This document shows, in pieces, positions 30,652 to 40,903 of a stretch of DNA of 64,000 bases. The notes beneath the pieces are model-generated. The model made no database searches. It was given only the letters and a program-made list of their open reading frames with translations, and was not told where the DNA came from. The stretch is from positions 868,001 to 932,000 of the forward strand of contig CAVVST010000002.1 of NCBI GenBank assembly GCA_963750995.1. The letters are read 5' to 3'. Numbering within the stretch: position 1 is the first letter of the stretch; each line of letters starts with the position of its first letter. Source of the DNA: CAVVST01 sp963750995 (GTDB lineage Bacteria > Acidobacteriota > Vicinamibacteria > Vicinamibacterales > UBA2999). The position numbers and the translations under genes were made by a program.

Positions 30652-31477
30652 GTGGCGCTCGTTCCTTTTCCGAACAAGTCTTCCGCTCCGCTTCCGGACG
30701 ACGAGCTTGACGTCCCGGACCGCGACGGCCTGGACGAGGCCGATGCGGCCGGGAAGATGTCGTTCCTCGATCATCTCGACGAGCTCCGCCGCCGGATCAT
30801 CAACGCCGTCATCTCGATAGCCGTCGGCGTCGTCATCGCCGTCTTCTTCATCGACGAGATCTTCGATTTCATCATGCGGCCGCTGCAGGCGATGTTGCCG
30901 GCGGGTCAGACCCTCATCTACACAGAGCCGACCGAAGCGTTCATGCTCAAGGTCAAGATTGCGCTGATCGCAGGGCTGGTGATCGCGTCGCCTGCCGTCA
31001 TGACGCAGGTGTGGCTGTTCATCGCGCCCGGGCCTGTACGTCCACGAGAAGAAATGGGCGATCCCGTTCATCGTGATGTCGACCGTGTGTTTCGTGGGCG
31101 GGGCCGCGTTCTCCCACTACGTGGTGTTCCCGCTGACATGGGCGTTCTTCACGAGCTTCACCACCGACATCCTGACGTTCATGCCGCGTGTCCAGCCGGC
31201 GTTTTCGATCTACTTGCGGCTGCTGCTGGCGTTCGGCGTCGTCTTCCAGATGCCGACGATCGTGCTGTTCCTGGCGCGGATGGGCGTGCTGACCGCGCGC
31301 TTCATGGTGCGCAACATCAAGTACGCCGTCCTGGGGATCGTGATCATTTCAGCGGTCGTCACACCCGACGGCGGCGGCGTCTCGCTCGTCGCCATGTCGG
31401 GCCCGCTGGTTCTACTCTACGCGTTCAGCATCGGACTGGCGTGGCTGTTCGGAAAGAAGCGAGAAGTCGCTGCGTAG
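30652..31477 (+). CDS. tatC: Sec-independent translocase subunit TatC (one frameshift)
   Basis: The polytopic receptor of the twin-arginine export pathway. After an unusual 35-residue acidic N-terminal extension comes the hallmark SFLDHLDELRRRIINAVI, then the first helices, TEPTEAFMLKVKIALIAGLVIASP, and after a frame change near 31030 GLYVHEKKWAIPFIVMST, FQMPTIVLFLARMGVL and the last helices. Length about 275 residues. A two-gene tatAC operon behind the promoter at 30244; a separate tatB is not seen. Confidence 0.93.
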
Positions 31478-31498
31478 CCAGGTAGCTGGGGGTATTGG

Positions 31499-32953
31499 TT
31501 AGTAGGACTTTGCGAACCAGGCGTGCACGGTCGCCGGCGATCCGCACTTGAGGCAGGACTTCCCCGTCGCCGGCTTGCTGATGAACGGAATGTTGCGAAT
31601 CGTCGCCTGTGTTTCTGCCTTGATCGATGCTTCGCACGCGGCGGACCCGCACCAGGGCGAGACGACGAACCCGGGCCGCCCTTCCATGATCTCTTTGAAC
31701 TGATCGTAGCTGTCGGTTTCCGAGGTGTGTTCCTCGCGGAACTTGACCGCGCGATCGAACAGCGCCCGCTGGATCGCCGCCAGCAGTTCCTCGACGTGCG
31801 CGGCGAGGCCGTCCATCGGGACGAAGCTCTTCTCCCGCGTGTCACGCCGCGCCAGCACCACCTGTGATTTCTCGAGGTCCTTCGGGCCGATTTCGAGCCG
31901 GAGCGGCACGCCGCGCAGCTCCCATTCGTTGAACTTCCAGCCGGGCGTCTGCGAATCGCGATCGTCGAGCATGACGCGGATGTTGCGCGCGACCAGTTCG
32001 TCGCGAATCGCCTTCGCCTTCGGCAGGACCGTCTCCTTCCAGTTCCCACGCGGAATCGGGACGATGACGACCTGGTAAGGCGCGATCCGGGGCGGCAGGA
32101 TCAATCCGCCGTCGTCGCCGTGCGTCATGATGACGCCGCCGATCATCCGCGTCGAGACGCCCCACGACGTCGTGTAGACGTGCTGCACCGACTTGTCGCG
32201 CGCCTGGAACTTGATGTCGTAGCTCTTCGAGAAGTTCTGCCCGAGGTTGTGCGACGTGCCTGCCTGCAGCGCCCGGCCGTCGCGCATCAGCGCCTCGATC
32301 GAGTAGGTCCGGTCGGCGCCGGCGAATTTCTCGCTGTCGGTTTTCGGGCCGTCCATGACGGGCATCGCCAGCTCGCTCTCGGCGAACTCCTTGTAGACGC
32401 CGAGCATGCGCAGCGTCTCTTCCTGCGCCTCCTCGGCGGTCTCGTGCGCCGTGTGCCCTTCCTGCCAGAGGAACTCGGTGGTGCGCAGAAACAGGCGCGT
32501 GACCTTTTCCCACCTGACCACGTTCGCCCACTGGTTGATCAGGATCGGCAGATCGCGCCACGACTGCACCCACTTGGCGTACATCGTCCCGACGATGGTT
32601 TCCGAGGTGGGCCTGACGACCAGGCGTTCCTCGAGCGTCTCGTTGCCACCCTGCGTCACCCAGGCGACCTGCGGGGCAAACCCTTCGACATGCTCGGCTT
32701 CCCGCATCAGCAGGCTCTCGGGAATGAAGAGCGGAAAGTAGGCGTTCACGTGACCGGTCGCCTTGAAGCGGCGATCCAGCCCCTGCTGGATGAGCTCCCA
32801 CATCGCGTAGCCGTACGGCCGGATGACCATGCAGCCCTTGACCGGGGAATAGTCGGCCAGCTCGGCGCGGCGGACGACGTCGATGTACCAGCGGCCGAAG
32901 TCCTGGGACTGCGGCGTGATTTCAGTTGGAAGATCGGGAATCTCAGTCGACAT
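31499..32953 (-). CDS. proS: Prolyl-tRNA synthetase, archaeal/eukaryotic-like (type 3)
   Basis: A 484-residue class II synthetase. Motif 1 region GCMVIRPYGYAMWELIQ, motif 2 VVRWEKVTRLFLRTTEFLWQEGHTAHET, motif 3 region GVSTRMIGGVIMTHGDDGGL, anticodon-binding domain (YQVVIVPIPRGNWKE) and a C-terminal domain with cysteines SPWCGSAACEA and SCLKCGSPA likely binding zinc. No editing insertion domain, as expected for this subtype. ATG 32953; the nadB stop (32943) lies inside the first codons of proS, so the two are translationally coupled. Confidence 0.93.
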   Translation of the reverse strand: MSTEIPDLPTEITPQSQDFGRWYIDVVRRAELADYSPVKGCMVIRPYGYAMWELIQQGLDRRFKATGHVNAYFPLFIPESLLMREAEHVEGFAPQVAWVTQGGNETLEERLVVRPTSETIVGTMYAKWVQSWRDLPILINQWANVVRWEKVTRLFLRTTEFLWQEGHTAHETAEEAQEETLRMLGVYKEFAESELAMPVMDGPKTDSEKFAGADRTYSIEALMRDGRALQAGTSHNLGQNFSKSYDIKFQARDKSVQHVYTTSWGVSTRMIGGVIMTHGDDGGLILPPRIAPYQVVIVPIPRGNWKETVLPKAKAIRDELVARNIRVMLDDRDSQTPGWKFNEWELRGVPLRLEIGPKDLEKSQVVLARRDTREKSFVPMDGLAAHVEELLAAIQRALFDRAVKFREEHTSETDSYDQFKEIMEGRPGFVVSPWCGSAACEASIKAETQATIRNIPFISKPATGKSCLKCGSPATVHAWFAKSY

Positions 32954-34493
32954 GCACGCGATCGGCGATCCGTTTCTTCCAGTGTAGATCGTCACGCGAC
33001 GGGAAATCCGTCCGAAAGTGCGCGCCGCGGCTTTCTTCGCGGCGCAGCGCGGCGCGGGCAATGAGATACCCGGCGACGACGATGCTGCTCACGCGGCGGC
33101 TTTCGGGATCCCCGGCGGCCGCTCCACGGTGCCCGCCGACCGCGCCCGCCCACGCCCGGAACTGTTCCACGGCGCGCTCGAGCGCCGCCCGCGTCCGCAC
33201 CACACCGACGTGGCGCCACATGAGATCGCGGGCCTCGTACGCCGACGGGGCTGCGCCGCTCGCCTGACCCGGGAGCGAGGCCTGCGACACGCTCGCGGCC
33301 GGCAACTCGCCGGCGCGTGGCGTGGCCGTCATCGCCTCGGCGGCTCGAGCGCCAAACACCAGTCCCTCGAGCAGCGAGTTGCTGGCCAGCCGGTTCGCGC
33401 CGTGAACGCCGGTGCAGGCGACTTCGCCCGCCGCAAACAACCCGGCGATGGACGTCCGGCCGTCGAGGTCGGTTTCGACGCCGCCCATCACGTAGTGGGC
33501 GGCCGGACTCACCGGGATCGGATCGCGCGCGAGATCGAGGCCCGCGGCAGCGCACGCCCGGTTGATGGTCGGGAACCGGCGCCTGACGAACTCCGGGTCG
33601 AGGTGAGCCATCGAGAGGCACACGGGTCCGCCTGTGCGTTCGGCTTCACGGACTATCGCCCGCGACACGAGGTCGCGCGACGCGAGATCGCCCGCATGCT
33701 CGTACCGCTCCATGAACGCCTCGCCGGCCTGGTTGATCAGCCTGGCGCCCTCGCCGCGCAGCGCCTCGGACAGGAGAAACCGCGGCGACCCTTCGACGTT
33801 CATCACGGTGGGATGAAACTGGACGAACTCGAGGTCGGCGACACGCGCGCCCGCCAGCGCGGCCATCGCAATGCCGTCGCCGGTGGCGATCGCCGGGTTG
33901 GTCGTTTCGCGGAAAATCTGGCCGGCGCCGCCGGTCGCCAGCATCGTACGCTCGGCGGTCACGCGTCCTTCTCCGCCGCTGCCTGAGAAGAGGGCCCCGC
34001 CGCAGCCGCGCGCGTCGATGATTAATCCGGTGGCGAGCGCGTCATCGACCACGCGGATGCGGCGATCGGCGCTGACCCGCGTCCACAGCAGCCGCGAAAT
34101 CTCCCGGCCGGTCGCATCGCGCGCGTGCAGGACCCGCCGCACGCTGTGGGCCGCTTCGCGTCCGAGCGCGGGGGCGCCGTCGGGCTCGCGATCGAACGCC
34201 GCGCCCCAGTCGATCAGTTCGCGCACGTAGCGCGGGCCTTCGCGCACGAGCACGTCGACCGCCGCCGGCAGGCACAGCCCGTCGCCGGCCGCGATCGTGT
34301 CGCGCGCGTGTAACTCGGGAGAGTCATCGGCGCCGATCGCCGCAGCAATCCCGCCCTGCGCGTAGCCGGTGTTGCTCTCGCGCGGATCGGCCTTGGTGAG
34401 GATGACGACGTCGCCCGCGTCCGCCAGCGACAGCGCGGCCCGCAGTCCGGCAATGCCGCTGCCGATGACCAGAAAGTCCGCGCCTACATCCAT
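32943..34493 (-). CDS. nadB: L-aspartate oxidase
   Basis: A 516-residue FAD flavoprotein that oxidises L-aspartate to iminoaspartate, the first step of de novo NAD synthesis. FAD motif GSGIAGLRAALSLADAG; NTGYAQGGIAAA; the active-site region HSVRRVLHARDATGREI; FVQFHPTVM; SPAAHYVMGGVETDLDGRTS; GLFAAGEVACTGVHGANRLASNSLLEG. No nadA or nadC is seen here. It is divergent from aroB with only a few bases between the annotated starts, which suggests that the aroB start is further downstream. Confidence 0.95.
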   Translation of the reverse strand: MDVGADFLVIGSGIAGLRAALSLADAGDVVILTKADPRESNTGYAQGGIAAAIGADDSPELHARDTIAAGDGLCLPAAVDVLVREGPRYVRELIDWGAAFDREPDGAPALGREAAHSVRRVLHARDATGREISRLLWTRVSADRRIRVVDDALATGLIIDARGCGGALFSGSGGEGRVTAERTMLATGGAGQIFRETTNPAIATGDGIAMAALAGARVADLEFVQFHPTVMNVEGSPRFLLSEALRGEGARLINQAGEAFMERYEHAGDLASRDLVSRAIVREAERTGGPVCLSMAHLDPEFVRRRFPTINRACAAAGLDLARDPIPVSPAAHYVMGGVETDLDGRTSIAGLFAAGEVACTGVHGANRLASNSLLEGLVFGARAAEAMTATPRAGELPAASVSQASLPGQASGAAPSAYEARDLMWRHVGVVRTRAALERAVEQFRAWAGAVGGHRGAAAGDPESRRVSSIVVAGYLIARAALRREESRGAHFRTDFPSRDDLHWKKRIADRVHVD

Positions 34494-34499
34494 CCCTCG

Positions 34500-35636
34500 A
34501 TGCTACTCGGGATGCTATCCTATCAACTCCACTTGAGCGTTGAGGTTCTGAAAGATCCGGTTCGAGTCGACGTCAACGCGGGCACGCGCGCGTCGGCGAT
34601 CTGGATCGGCAACGGCGTGATCGATCGCGCCGCCGAACTCCTTGCCGCGCATCGTGCCGGCGGCAAGCGCTTCATCGTCTCGAGCCCGGTGATCTGGCGG
34701 CTTCACGGCGAGCGCCTTTCGCCAGCGCTAGAGGCCGGCGATCCAATCCTCATTCCCGACGGCGAGCGCTACAAGAACCTGCAGTCGGTCTCGCGCATCT
34801 ACGACGCGTTGATCCGCGCCGGCGCCGATCGGGGCAGCACCATCATTGCGGTCGGCGGCGGCGTGATCGGCGATACCGCGGGTTTCGCGGCGGCCACCTT
34901 TCTTCGCGGCGTGACGCTCGCGCACGTGCCGACGACGCTGCTGGCGCAGGTGGACAGTTCCGTGGGCGGCAAGGTCGGCGTCAACCTGGCGCTCGGCAAG
35001 AACCTGATTGGCGCCTTCCACCAGCCGGCGCTCGTGCTGGTCGATCCACGGCTCCTGGCGACGCTGCCGCGACGCGAGTTCCGATCCGGGCTGTATGAAG
35101 TCGTCAAATACGGCATGATCGCCAGCCGCGACCTGTTCGAGCGCGTCGCCCGCGATACCAAAGCAATCTTCGCCCGCGAGGAAAGCGTGCTGGTACCGGC
35201 GATCGTCGAGTCGTGCCGCATCAAGGCGGACGTCGTCACCCGGGACGAGCGTGAGAGCGACCTGCGGCGCATCCTCAACTACGGTCACACCGTCGGCCAC
35301 GCGCTCGAGGCGGTCACCAAGTACCGCCGCTTCCGCCACGGGGAGGCGATAGCCTACGGCATGCTCGCCGCCGCCGACCTGGCGGTTGCGCGCGGCGCGC
35401 TCGCCGATCGCGAACGGCAGGCGCTGGTCCGCCTGATCACCAAGCTCGGACCGCTGCCGCCGATTGCCGACCTCCCGCTCGGCGAGATCCTCGAAGCGAT
35501 CCGCCGCGACAAGAAAGTGGTCGACGGAAAACTGCATTTCGTCATCGCCATCCAGGTCGGCGCGACGATGACGATCGACGATGTCACGGAAGACGAGCTC
35601 AAAGCCGTGCTCGAGCGCCTCGGGATTACGCGGTAA
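34500..35636 (+). CDS. aroB: 3-dehydroquinate synthase
   Basis: It converts DAHP to 3-dehydroquinate in the shikimate pathway, NAD- and metal-dependent. Motifs: IPDGERYKNLQSVSRIYDAL, GGGVIGDTAGFAAATFLRGV, THVPTT-like HVPTTLLAQVDSSVGGKVGVN, GAFHQPALVLVD, ALEAVTKYRRFRHGEAIAYGM with zinc ligands in NYGHTVGHALE. Length 378 from ATG 34500. Family alignment and the tight divergent spacing to nadB make ATG 34512 or TTG 34533 (MSVEVLKDPVRV) plausible true starts. Intact. Confidence 0.95.
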   Translation: MLLGMLSYQLHLSVEVLKDPVRVDVNAGTRASAIWIGNGVIDRAAELLAAHRAGGKRFIVSSPVIWRLHGERLSPALEAGDPILIPDGERYKNLQSVSRIYDALIRAGADRGSTIIAVGGGVIGDTAGFAAATFLRGVTLAHVPTTLLAQVDSSVGGKVGVNLALGKNLIGAFHQPALVLVDPRLLATLPRREFRSGLYEVVKYGMIASRDLFERVARDTKAIFAREESVLVPAIVESCRIKADVVTRDERESDLRRILNYGHTVGHALEAVTKYRRFRHGEAIAYGMLAAADLAVARGALADRERQALVRLITKLGPLPPIADLPLGEILEAIRRDKKVVDGKLHFVIAIQVGATMTIDDVTEDELKAVLERLGITR

Positions 35637-35646
35637 CGGAGGTCAC

Positions 35647-36029
35647 ATGACCGTCACAACAACCGGACTGTCCCGCATCCATCAGATCTCAATGCGTGTG
35701 CACGACGTCGATCGCGCCGTGCGCTTCTACCGGGACGCCCTTGGCGTGCCGTTCCTGTTCGCGGCGCCGCCGCGCCTGGCGTTCTTCGACTGCGGCGGAG
35801 TGCGGTTGATGCTGTCGACACCGGAACCGGGATTCGACCATCCTGGCTCGGTCCTGTACTTCGCGGTCGACGACATCAGGGAGGCACACATCTCCCTGAA
35901 AGCGCGCGGCGTGGTGTTTACTGGAGAGCCGCACAAGATCGCCACCCTGGCCGATCGCGAGGTCTGGCTGGCGGATTTCACGGATACGGAAGGAAACACG
36001 CTCGCGCTGATGTCGGAACCGCGGATTGG

Positions 36030-36033
<4 letters not shown>
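35647..36033 (+). CDS. VOC (glyoxalase/bleomycin-resistance fold) protein
   Basis: A 128-residue vicinal-oxygen-chelate protein: HQISMRVHDVDRAVRFYRDALGV (first beta-alpha-beta-beta-beta unit) and LYFAVDDIREAHISLKARGV with a final DTEGNTLALMSEP. Putative metal ligands are His in the first strand and Glu of DTEGN. Substrate not predictable; family members include glyoxalase I and ring-cleaving dioxygenases. A GGAGG site precedes the ATG. Its stop overlaps the convergent regulator stop by 3 bases. Confidence 0.85.
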
Positions 36034-37460
<1,427 letters not shown>

Positions 37461-37464
37461 CTAA

Positions 37465-37544
37465 GATTTGTGATTGATGATTTGTGATTGGTGAGTGGTG
37501 AGTGCGATCAGAAATCACCAATCACAAATCACCAATCACAAATT
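37465..37544. repeat. GATTTGTGATTGGTGA inverted repeat
   Basis: Left arm 37465-37494 and right arm 37515-37544 pair over about 30 bases with two mismatches. Each arm itself holds two copies of a 15-base word (TGATTTGTGATTGGT). It fills the gap between the regulator gene and the coiled-coil gene and touches the latter's stop codon. AT-rich compared with the surroundings. Confidence 0.75.
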
Positions 37545-38100
37545 ACCGGACCCAGCCAGCCGGAACGCCGGCTTTCCGGGCTTCGGTCTGGATGTCGGTG
37601 ATCGCCTTCTGGTGCGCCTGGATTTCCGCCTTGACGCGATCGAGCTCCGACAGTGCTTTCTGCCGCTCGGCGGCGACGACCTCGCGTCGCGCCGGGTCAT
37701 CGACGTTGACGAAATCCGCGGACAGGACATTAATCCGGCTCTGCAGCGCCTCCGCAAAAATCTGCGCACGCGACAGGGCGTCGCGCTCGTCGGCGATGCG
37801 CTTCTTCCACTCGGTTTCCGTCTTCGCCGCGGCGCCAGGTGCCGCGGAAGCCGCGGGCTTGTTGCCGTCGGCCGCCGCTGCCGGCGTAGCGGGAGCGGGC
37901 GTCGCAGGCGGGATGCTGCCCGGCGACGGCGGCGGTTCCGGTTGCAGCGCCTCGTTCGTATAGACCTTGCCGGATCCGGACACGGCCTTCCGGCGCGCTT
38001 CCTCCTGTCGGGCGACGTCCGCCAGCGACTGGGCAGACGCCGTCGCAGCACCCACAAGAATCAATGCCGCAACCATGATCCGCATACCGGGGTACCTCAT
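37543..38100 (-). CDS. Periplasmic coiled-coil protein, SLxDVAR family (copy 1)
   Basis: 185 residues from ATG 38100: signal peptide MRYPGMRIMVAALILVGAATASA, then QSLADVARQEEARRKAVSGSGKVYTNEAL, a Pro/Ala-rich linker, a charged helix (WKKRIADERDALSRAQIFAEAL) and the end KAGVPAGWVR. It is paralogous to the protein at 42941-43528, which shares SLGDVARLEADRR, GRVYTNEDL and a final VPPAWLELE. No known domain. It follows the pilX-like gene of the minus-strand minor-pilin operon. A role in pilus assembly is inferred from context only. Confidence 0.7.
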   Translation of the reverse strand: MRYPGMRIMVAALILVGAATASAQSLADVARQEEARRKAVSGSGKVYTNEALQPEPPPSPGSIPPATPAPATPAAAADGNKPAASAAPGAAAKTETEWKKRIADERDALSRAQIFAEALQSRINVLSADFVNVDDPARREVVAAERQKALSELDRVKAEIQAHQKAITDIQTEARKAGVPAGWVR

Positions 38101-38156
38101 ATTGGATTCTCGCATGTTCCTTATCGGGCCGCGCCGGCAGCCGCTGTAGCATGAAT

Positions 38157-38759
38157 CTACGGCAATTCCCGCCACGCGAGTCGCCGAACCGCTGAGGTGT
38201 CGGCCTTTTCGACGATGACTTCCACGGCGCGGCGCGCACCACGGGTGCCAAATGCCTCACCTACGATCGACAGCTTCTCCGGCGGCGCGGCCTCGTCTTT
38301 GGGTGCAGCCGAGCGATCGGCAAGCCACACGGCCACATAGACACCGGAATCAGCAGCTCCGGGCACCATGTCCCGGAACCACCCGAAGGCATAGAGCATC
38401 GAGGGCAGATGGACGTCGCCCGGTGCTGCCGTCGCCGCGAGGGTGACGTCAGCGGTCGCCTGATCCAGGTCGATGGTGATCCCGCCGACCTGCCGGATTC
38501 CTGCGGGCGGACCGTCAACAAACGCTGAATGTCCCTCGTCGAGAAGATCCGCCCAGTCATCCACGGCCGCAATTTCCTGGAGGACAAATTCCACCGCCGC
38601 CTCCGCCGCGTACAGGGCGTCGGCGGCATCGCGGTAGTTGGCCGCGACGGCCGTGTCAGTGATCACGGCGAGCGTCAGCGCTCCAACCAGTGCGCCCAGG
38701 AGAGAGATCGTCATCATCACGACGACGAAGGCGACGCCCTGATCATCCGATCTATTCAC
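38157..38759 (-). CDS. PilX-like minor pilin/assembly protein
   Basis: 200 residues. The N-terminus DDQGVAFVVVMMTISLLGAL plus VGALTLAVITDTAVAANYRDA is the PilX-type hydrophobic helix (QG-A-FVVVMM in place of QRGAALIxxLLxL), followed by AADALYAAEAAVEFVLQEIA, the conserved helix of the PilX family. Minor pilins of this type prime or cap type IV pili. It overlaps the pilW-like gene by 8 bp, is followed by the SLADVAR gene, and mirrors the pilX at 41539 on the plus strand, though that protein is much longer. Confidence 0.75.
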   Translation of the reverse strand: MNRSDDQGVAFVVVMMTISLLGALVGALTLAVITDTAVAANYRDAADALYAAEAAVEFVLQEIAAVDDWADLLDEGHSAFVDGPPAGIRQVGGITIDLDQATADVTLAATAAPGDVHLPSMLYAFGWFRDMVPGAADSGVYVAVWLADRSAAPKDEAAPPEKLSIVGEAFGTRGARRAVEVIVEKADTSAVRRLAWRELP

Positions 38760-39381
38760 GATTCAGGTTCCGCGGCGCGACGTCAAACGTGATCTCGCGA
38801 TCGGGCAGGAAGCGCCTGAGCATAGGCGAGGCGGACTCGACGCGCAGCGTCACGCGGACCCGGCGAATCCTGAGGAGATCCAGATCGAACCGGTTTCGGT
38901 CGTGATCGTCCGGAAACCACGGACCGTCCTCGAACAGGCCGGGCGCCAGTGGAGCGCCGTCCGCGAAAAAATAGGCGAAGTCGAGTCGTGTGACGTGGTC
39001 CGCGAGCGGCAGATCGCTTTCGAGGCCGTCGTATCGCATCAGCTGGGAGACGCCCGTGGCCGGATCGTTCCTCAGGTAGTAGGTGTGGGACGGCGCGCCT
39101 GGATCCCAGGTAGGCGGCACCAGCGTGATCGCGTCCGATCGGTAAAACACGCCCGCGTCCGGATCGTGATGACTGATGCCGACGCGATAGGGCATCACTG
39201 GCGAGGCGGCGCCAATCAGATCCCTCGTCAGCGCTTCGACGGCGCCTCGCATCCGTTGATGCATGTCGCCATACTCCGGCTGCGTCTCGAACAAGCGCTG
39301 GAGCGGTGCCGTCATGCCCAGGACGCTCCCCATGAGAGTGACGGTGATCGCCGATGCCATCAGCACCTCGCCCAACGTCAT
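38752..39381 (-). CDS. PilW-like minor pilin, apparently without leader peptide
   Basis: 209 residues from ATG 39381, whose ATGA overlaps the stop of the pilV-like gene. The N-terminus MTLGEVLMASAITVTLMGS matches mature pilins (xTLxE with Glu5), but there is no leader or G-F cleavage site before it; upstream codons in frame read YPDGD. The remainder resembles PilW (PEYGDMHQRMRGAVEALTRDL; AITLVPPTWDPG). Either Met1 takes the place of Phe1, or an error hides the leader. Confidence 0.65.
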   Translation of the reverse strand: MTLGEVLMASAITVTLMGSVLGMTAPLQRLFETQPEYGDMHQRMRGAVEALTRDLIGAASPVMPYRVGISHHDPDAGVFYRSDAITLVPPTWDPGAPSHTYYLRNDPATGVSQLMRYDGLESDLPLADHVTRLDFAYFFADGAPLAPGLFEDGPWFPDDHDRNRFDLDLLRIRRVRVTLRVESASPMLRRFLPDREITFDVAPRNLNRE

Positions 39382-39842
39382 GTCGCCGTCCGGGTACGTA
39401 AGGTCACGAGACGTGTGGCGCCAGCAGTTGCGGCGTTCAGGCGCATCGACGCGGATTGGCGGATCGGCCCCACGACCACCGTGATGACAACCGTCTGGTC
39501 GGGCGACATGCCAAGCGGCTCCGTGCGCCACATCCGGCGGAAGGCAGGCGCAGACCGTGGGCTGATGACGACCCGCCCTGCAGCGTCGAGTAACTCGGAT
39601 GACTCGAAGGGGCCGGACGCCGGAAAGGCAGACGACCGCAGCTCTTCGACCTTCTGCGCCGCCAGAACGACCGCGAAAGTCGTCTCTCCCGCCGCTACGC
39701 TGGTTCGAACCGCACTGGCGAAGGCGACCGGCAGCGTAGTGCACACGGCTGCCAGAAGGCTCGAGGCGATCAGGACTTCCACGAGGTTCACGACACAGGG
39801 CAGGGCAAGGGGAATGCCGCGGCCTGCTCCTGCGTGACCCAT
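39378..39842 (-). CDS. PilV-like minor pilin
   Basis: 154 residues from ATG 39842: MGHAGAGRGIPLALPCVVNL then VEVLIASSLLAAVCTTLPVAF, a pilin-type N-terminal helix with the conserved Glu (NLVEVLIA). The expected Gly before the cleavage site is not clear (LPCVVNLVE). AAQKVEELRSSAF is the typical helix of PilV/GspI proteins. First gene of the minus-strand minor-pilin operon, divergent from the fimT-like gene with 156 bp between starts. Confidence 0.65.
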   Translation of the reverse strand: MGHAGAGRGIPLALPCVVNLVEVLIASSLLAAVCTTLPVAFASAVRTSVAAGETTFAVVLAAQKVEELRSSAFPASGPFESSELLDAAGRVVISPRSAPAFRRMWRTEPLGMSPDQTVVITVVVGPIRQSASMRLNAATAGATRLVTLRTRTAT

Positions 39843-39998
39843 TGTCCGATAAGGACTTAAGCAGCTTTCACAGAGTGGCGCGTGCAATTCTGGCGACATG
39901 ACGCGTGGCGGCGCTCGGCAAGAACGCAGTACCGGATGCGAACGCCGAAACTTGTAAGTGCTGTGTGGCGAAATGCAACACGCCTCTAGGAGAACCCC
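39843..39998. promoter_or_regulatory. Divergent promoter region of the two minor-pilin operons
   Basis: 156 bp separate the two divergent first genes. AGGAG precedes the fimT ATG. I looked for sigma-54 elements (GG-N10-GC) and the TGACAAA/TTTGTCA element found at pilA and saw neither; no convincing sigma-70 pair is visible on either strand. Confidence 0.4.
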
Positions 39999-40484
39999 AT
40001 GAAACAGCACCGTGCCATGCGGAACGCATCTTGTTCAGCTAGCAAGTGCATGGCAGTGCGCCGCGAAAGCGGGTTCTCGCTGATCGAGTTGATGATCGTC
40101 GTCGGCCTGGTGGCGGTGCTCGCGGCCATCTCGGTTCCGGTGATCGCAGGCGCCATCAGCCAGTACGAGCTGCTGACCTCGGGCCAGCAGGTCGTCAGCA
40201 CGATTCGCGCGGCGCGGCTCCAGGCGGTGTCGAGGAACCAGGTGCTGAAGGTGCGGTTCGATTTTCCGGCGGACGGGCAGTACCAGGTGGTCAACGCGGT
40301 TGACGCCGCGGTAGGTCTCCCGCAAACGCTGGGGGGCGAAATCACTTTTGACGCCTTCACGGACGTGCAATTCACGACCGCAGGACGTCTCGCAGCACCG
40401 ATAACGATTACGGTGAGCAATGGAACAGCAGCACAGGACAGAACAATCAATGTTTCGGCGAGCGGCCAGGTCCGCCTGCAGTAA
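39999..40484 (+). CDS. GspH/FimT-like pseudopilin
   Basis: 161 residues. Class III signal: RRESG-FSLIELMIVVGLVAVL (cleavage after Gly, Glu5 present). The leader before the cleavage site is about 25 residues and rich in Cys and Met, longer than usual; ATG 40050 would give a short one (MAVRRESG). The body (QYELLTSGQQVVSTIRAARLQAVSRN, DFPADGQYQVV, SASGQVRL) fits FimT/GspH. First gene of the plus-strand minor-pilin operon. Confidence 0.8.
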   Translation: MKQHRAMRNASCSASKCMAVRRESGFSLIELMIVVGLVAVLAAISVPVIAGAISQYELLTSGQQVVSTIRAARLQAVSRNQVLKVRFDFPADGQYQVVNAVDAAVGLPQTLGGEITFDAFTDVQFTTAGRLAAPITITVSNGTAAQDRTINVSASGQVRLQ

Positions 40485-40901
40485 CCCGCTGCGGAAAGAC
40501 CAGGGGTTCACGCTCGTCGAAGTATGATCTGTACGCTGATCCTGACCACGGGGTTGATTGCCATCGCCGCGATGCTGGCGTTCACGGTGCAGCAGCAGAT
40601 CGGCGCCCGGGAGGCTGCGCGATCCATGCGGCTGGCGCAGGCGAAGATCGATGAGTTGATGAAGGAAGATTTCGCCACCAGTCCCCAGCTGGCGGTGTGC
40701 GGGAACATCAACACCTGTCTGACCACGAATTCCGCCAACCACTTCGAAGCTTCTCCCGATGGCCTCGCTGGTATCACCCTGCGATGGGCGGTGGCGGCCG
40801 GCCCGGCGGCTGACACGCGGATCGTGTCGATTCGCGTGGTCAATCTGCGGGCGCAACAACAACGCCAAACCACCCTGGCCACCATCATCAGGAACTGGTA
40901 A
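40450..40901 (+). CDS. PilV-like minor pilin (frameshift at the pilin helix)
   Basis: ATG 40450 lies inside the end of the fimT gene and reads MFRRAARSACSNPLRKDQG, then FTLVEV and a TGA. Shifting one base at about 40523 continues MICTLILTTGLIAIAAMLAF and gives a complete PilV-like protein of 150 residues (REAARSMRLAQAKIDELMKED). The break falls five to six residues after the prepilin cleavage site. A lost base (gtc gaa gt- atg) is the simplest explanation. Alternative start ATG 40524 would give a pilin without leader. Confidence 0.75.
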
Positions 40902-40903
40902 CG

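Noticed and set aside
39843..39998. Sigma-54 promoter or pilA-type activator site between the divergent minor-pilin operons
   Set aside because: Candidate TGGCG and GGC words do not have GG-N10-GC spacing on either strand and no TGACAAA/TTTGTCA pair is present.
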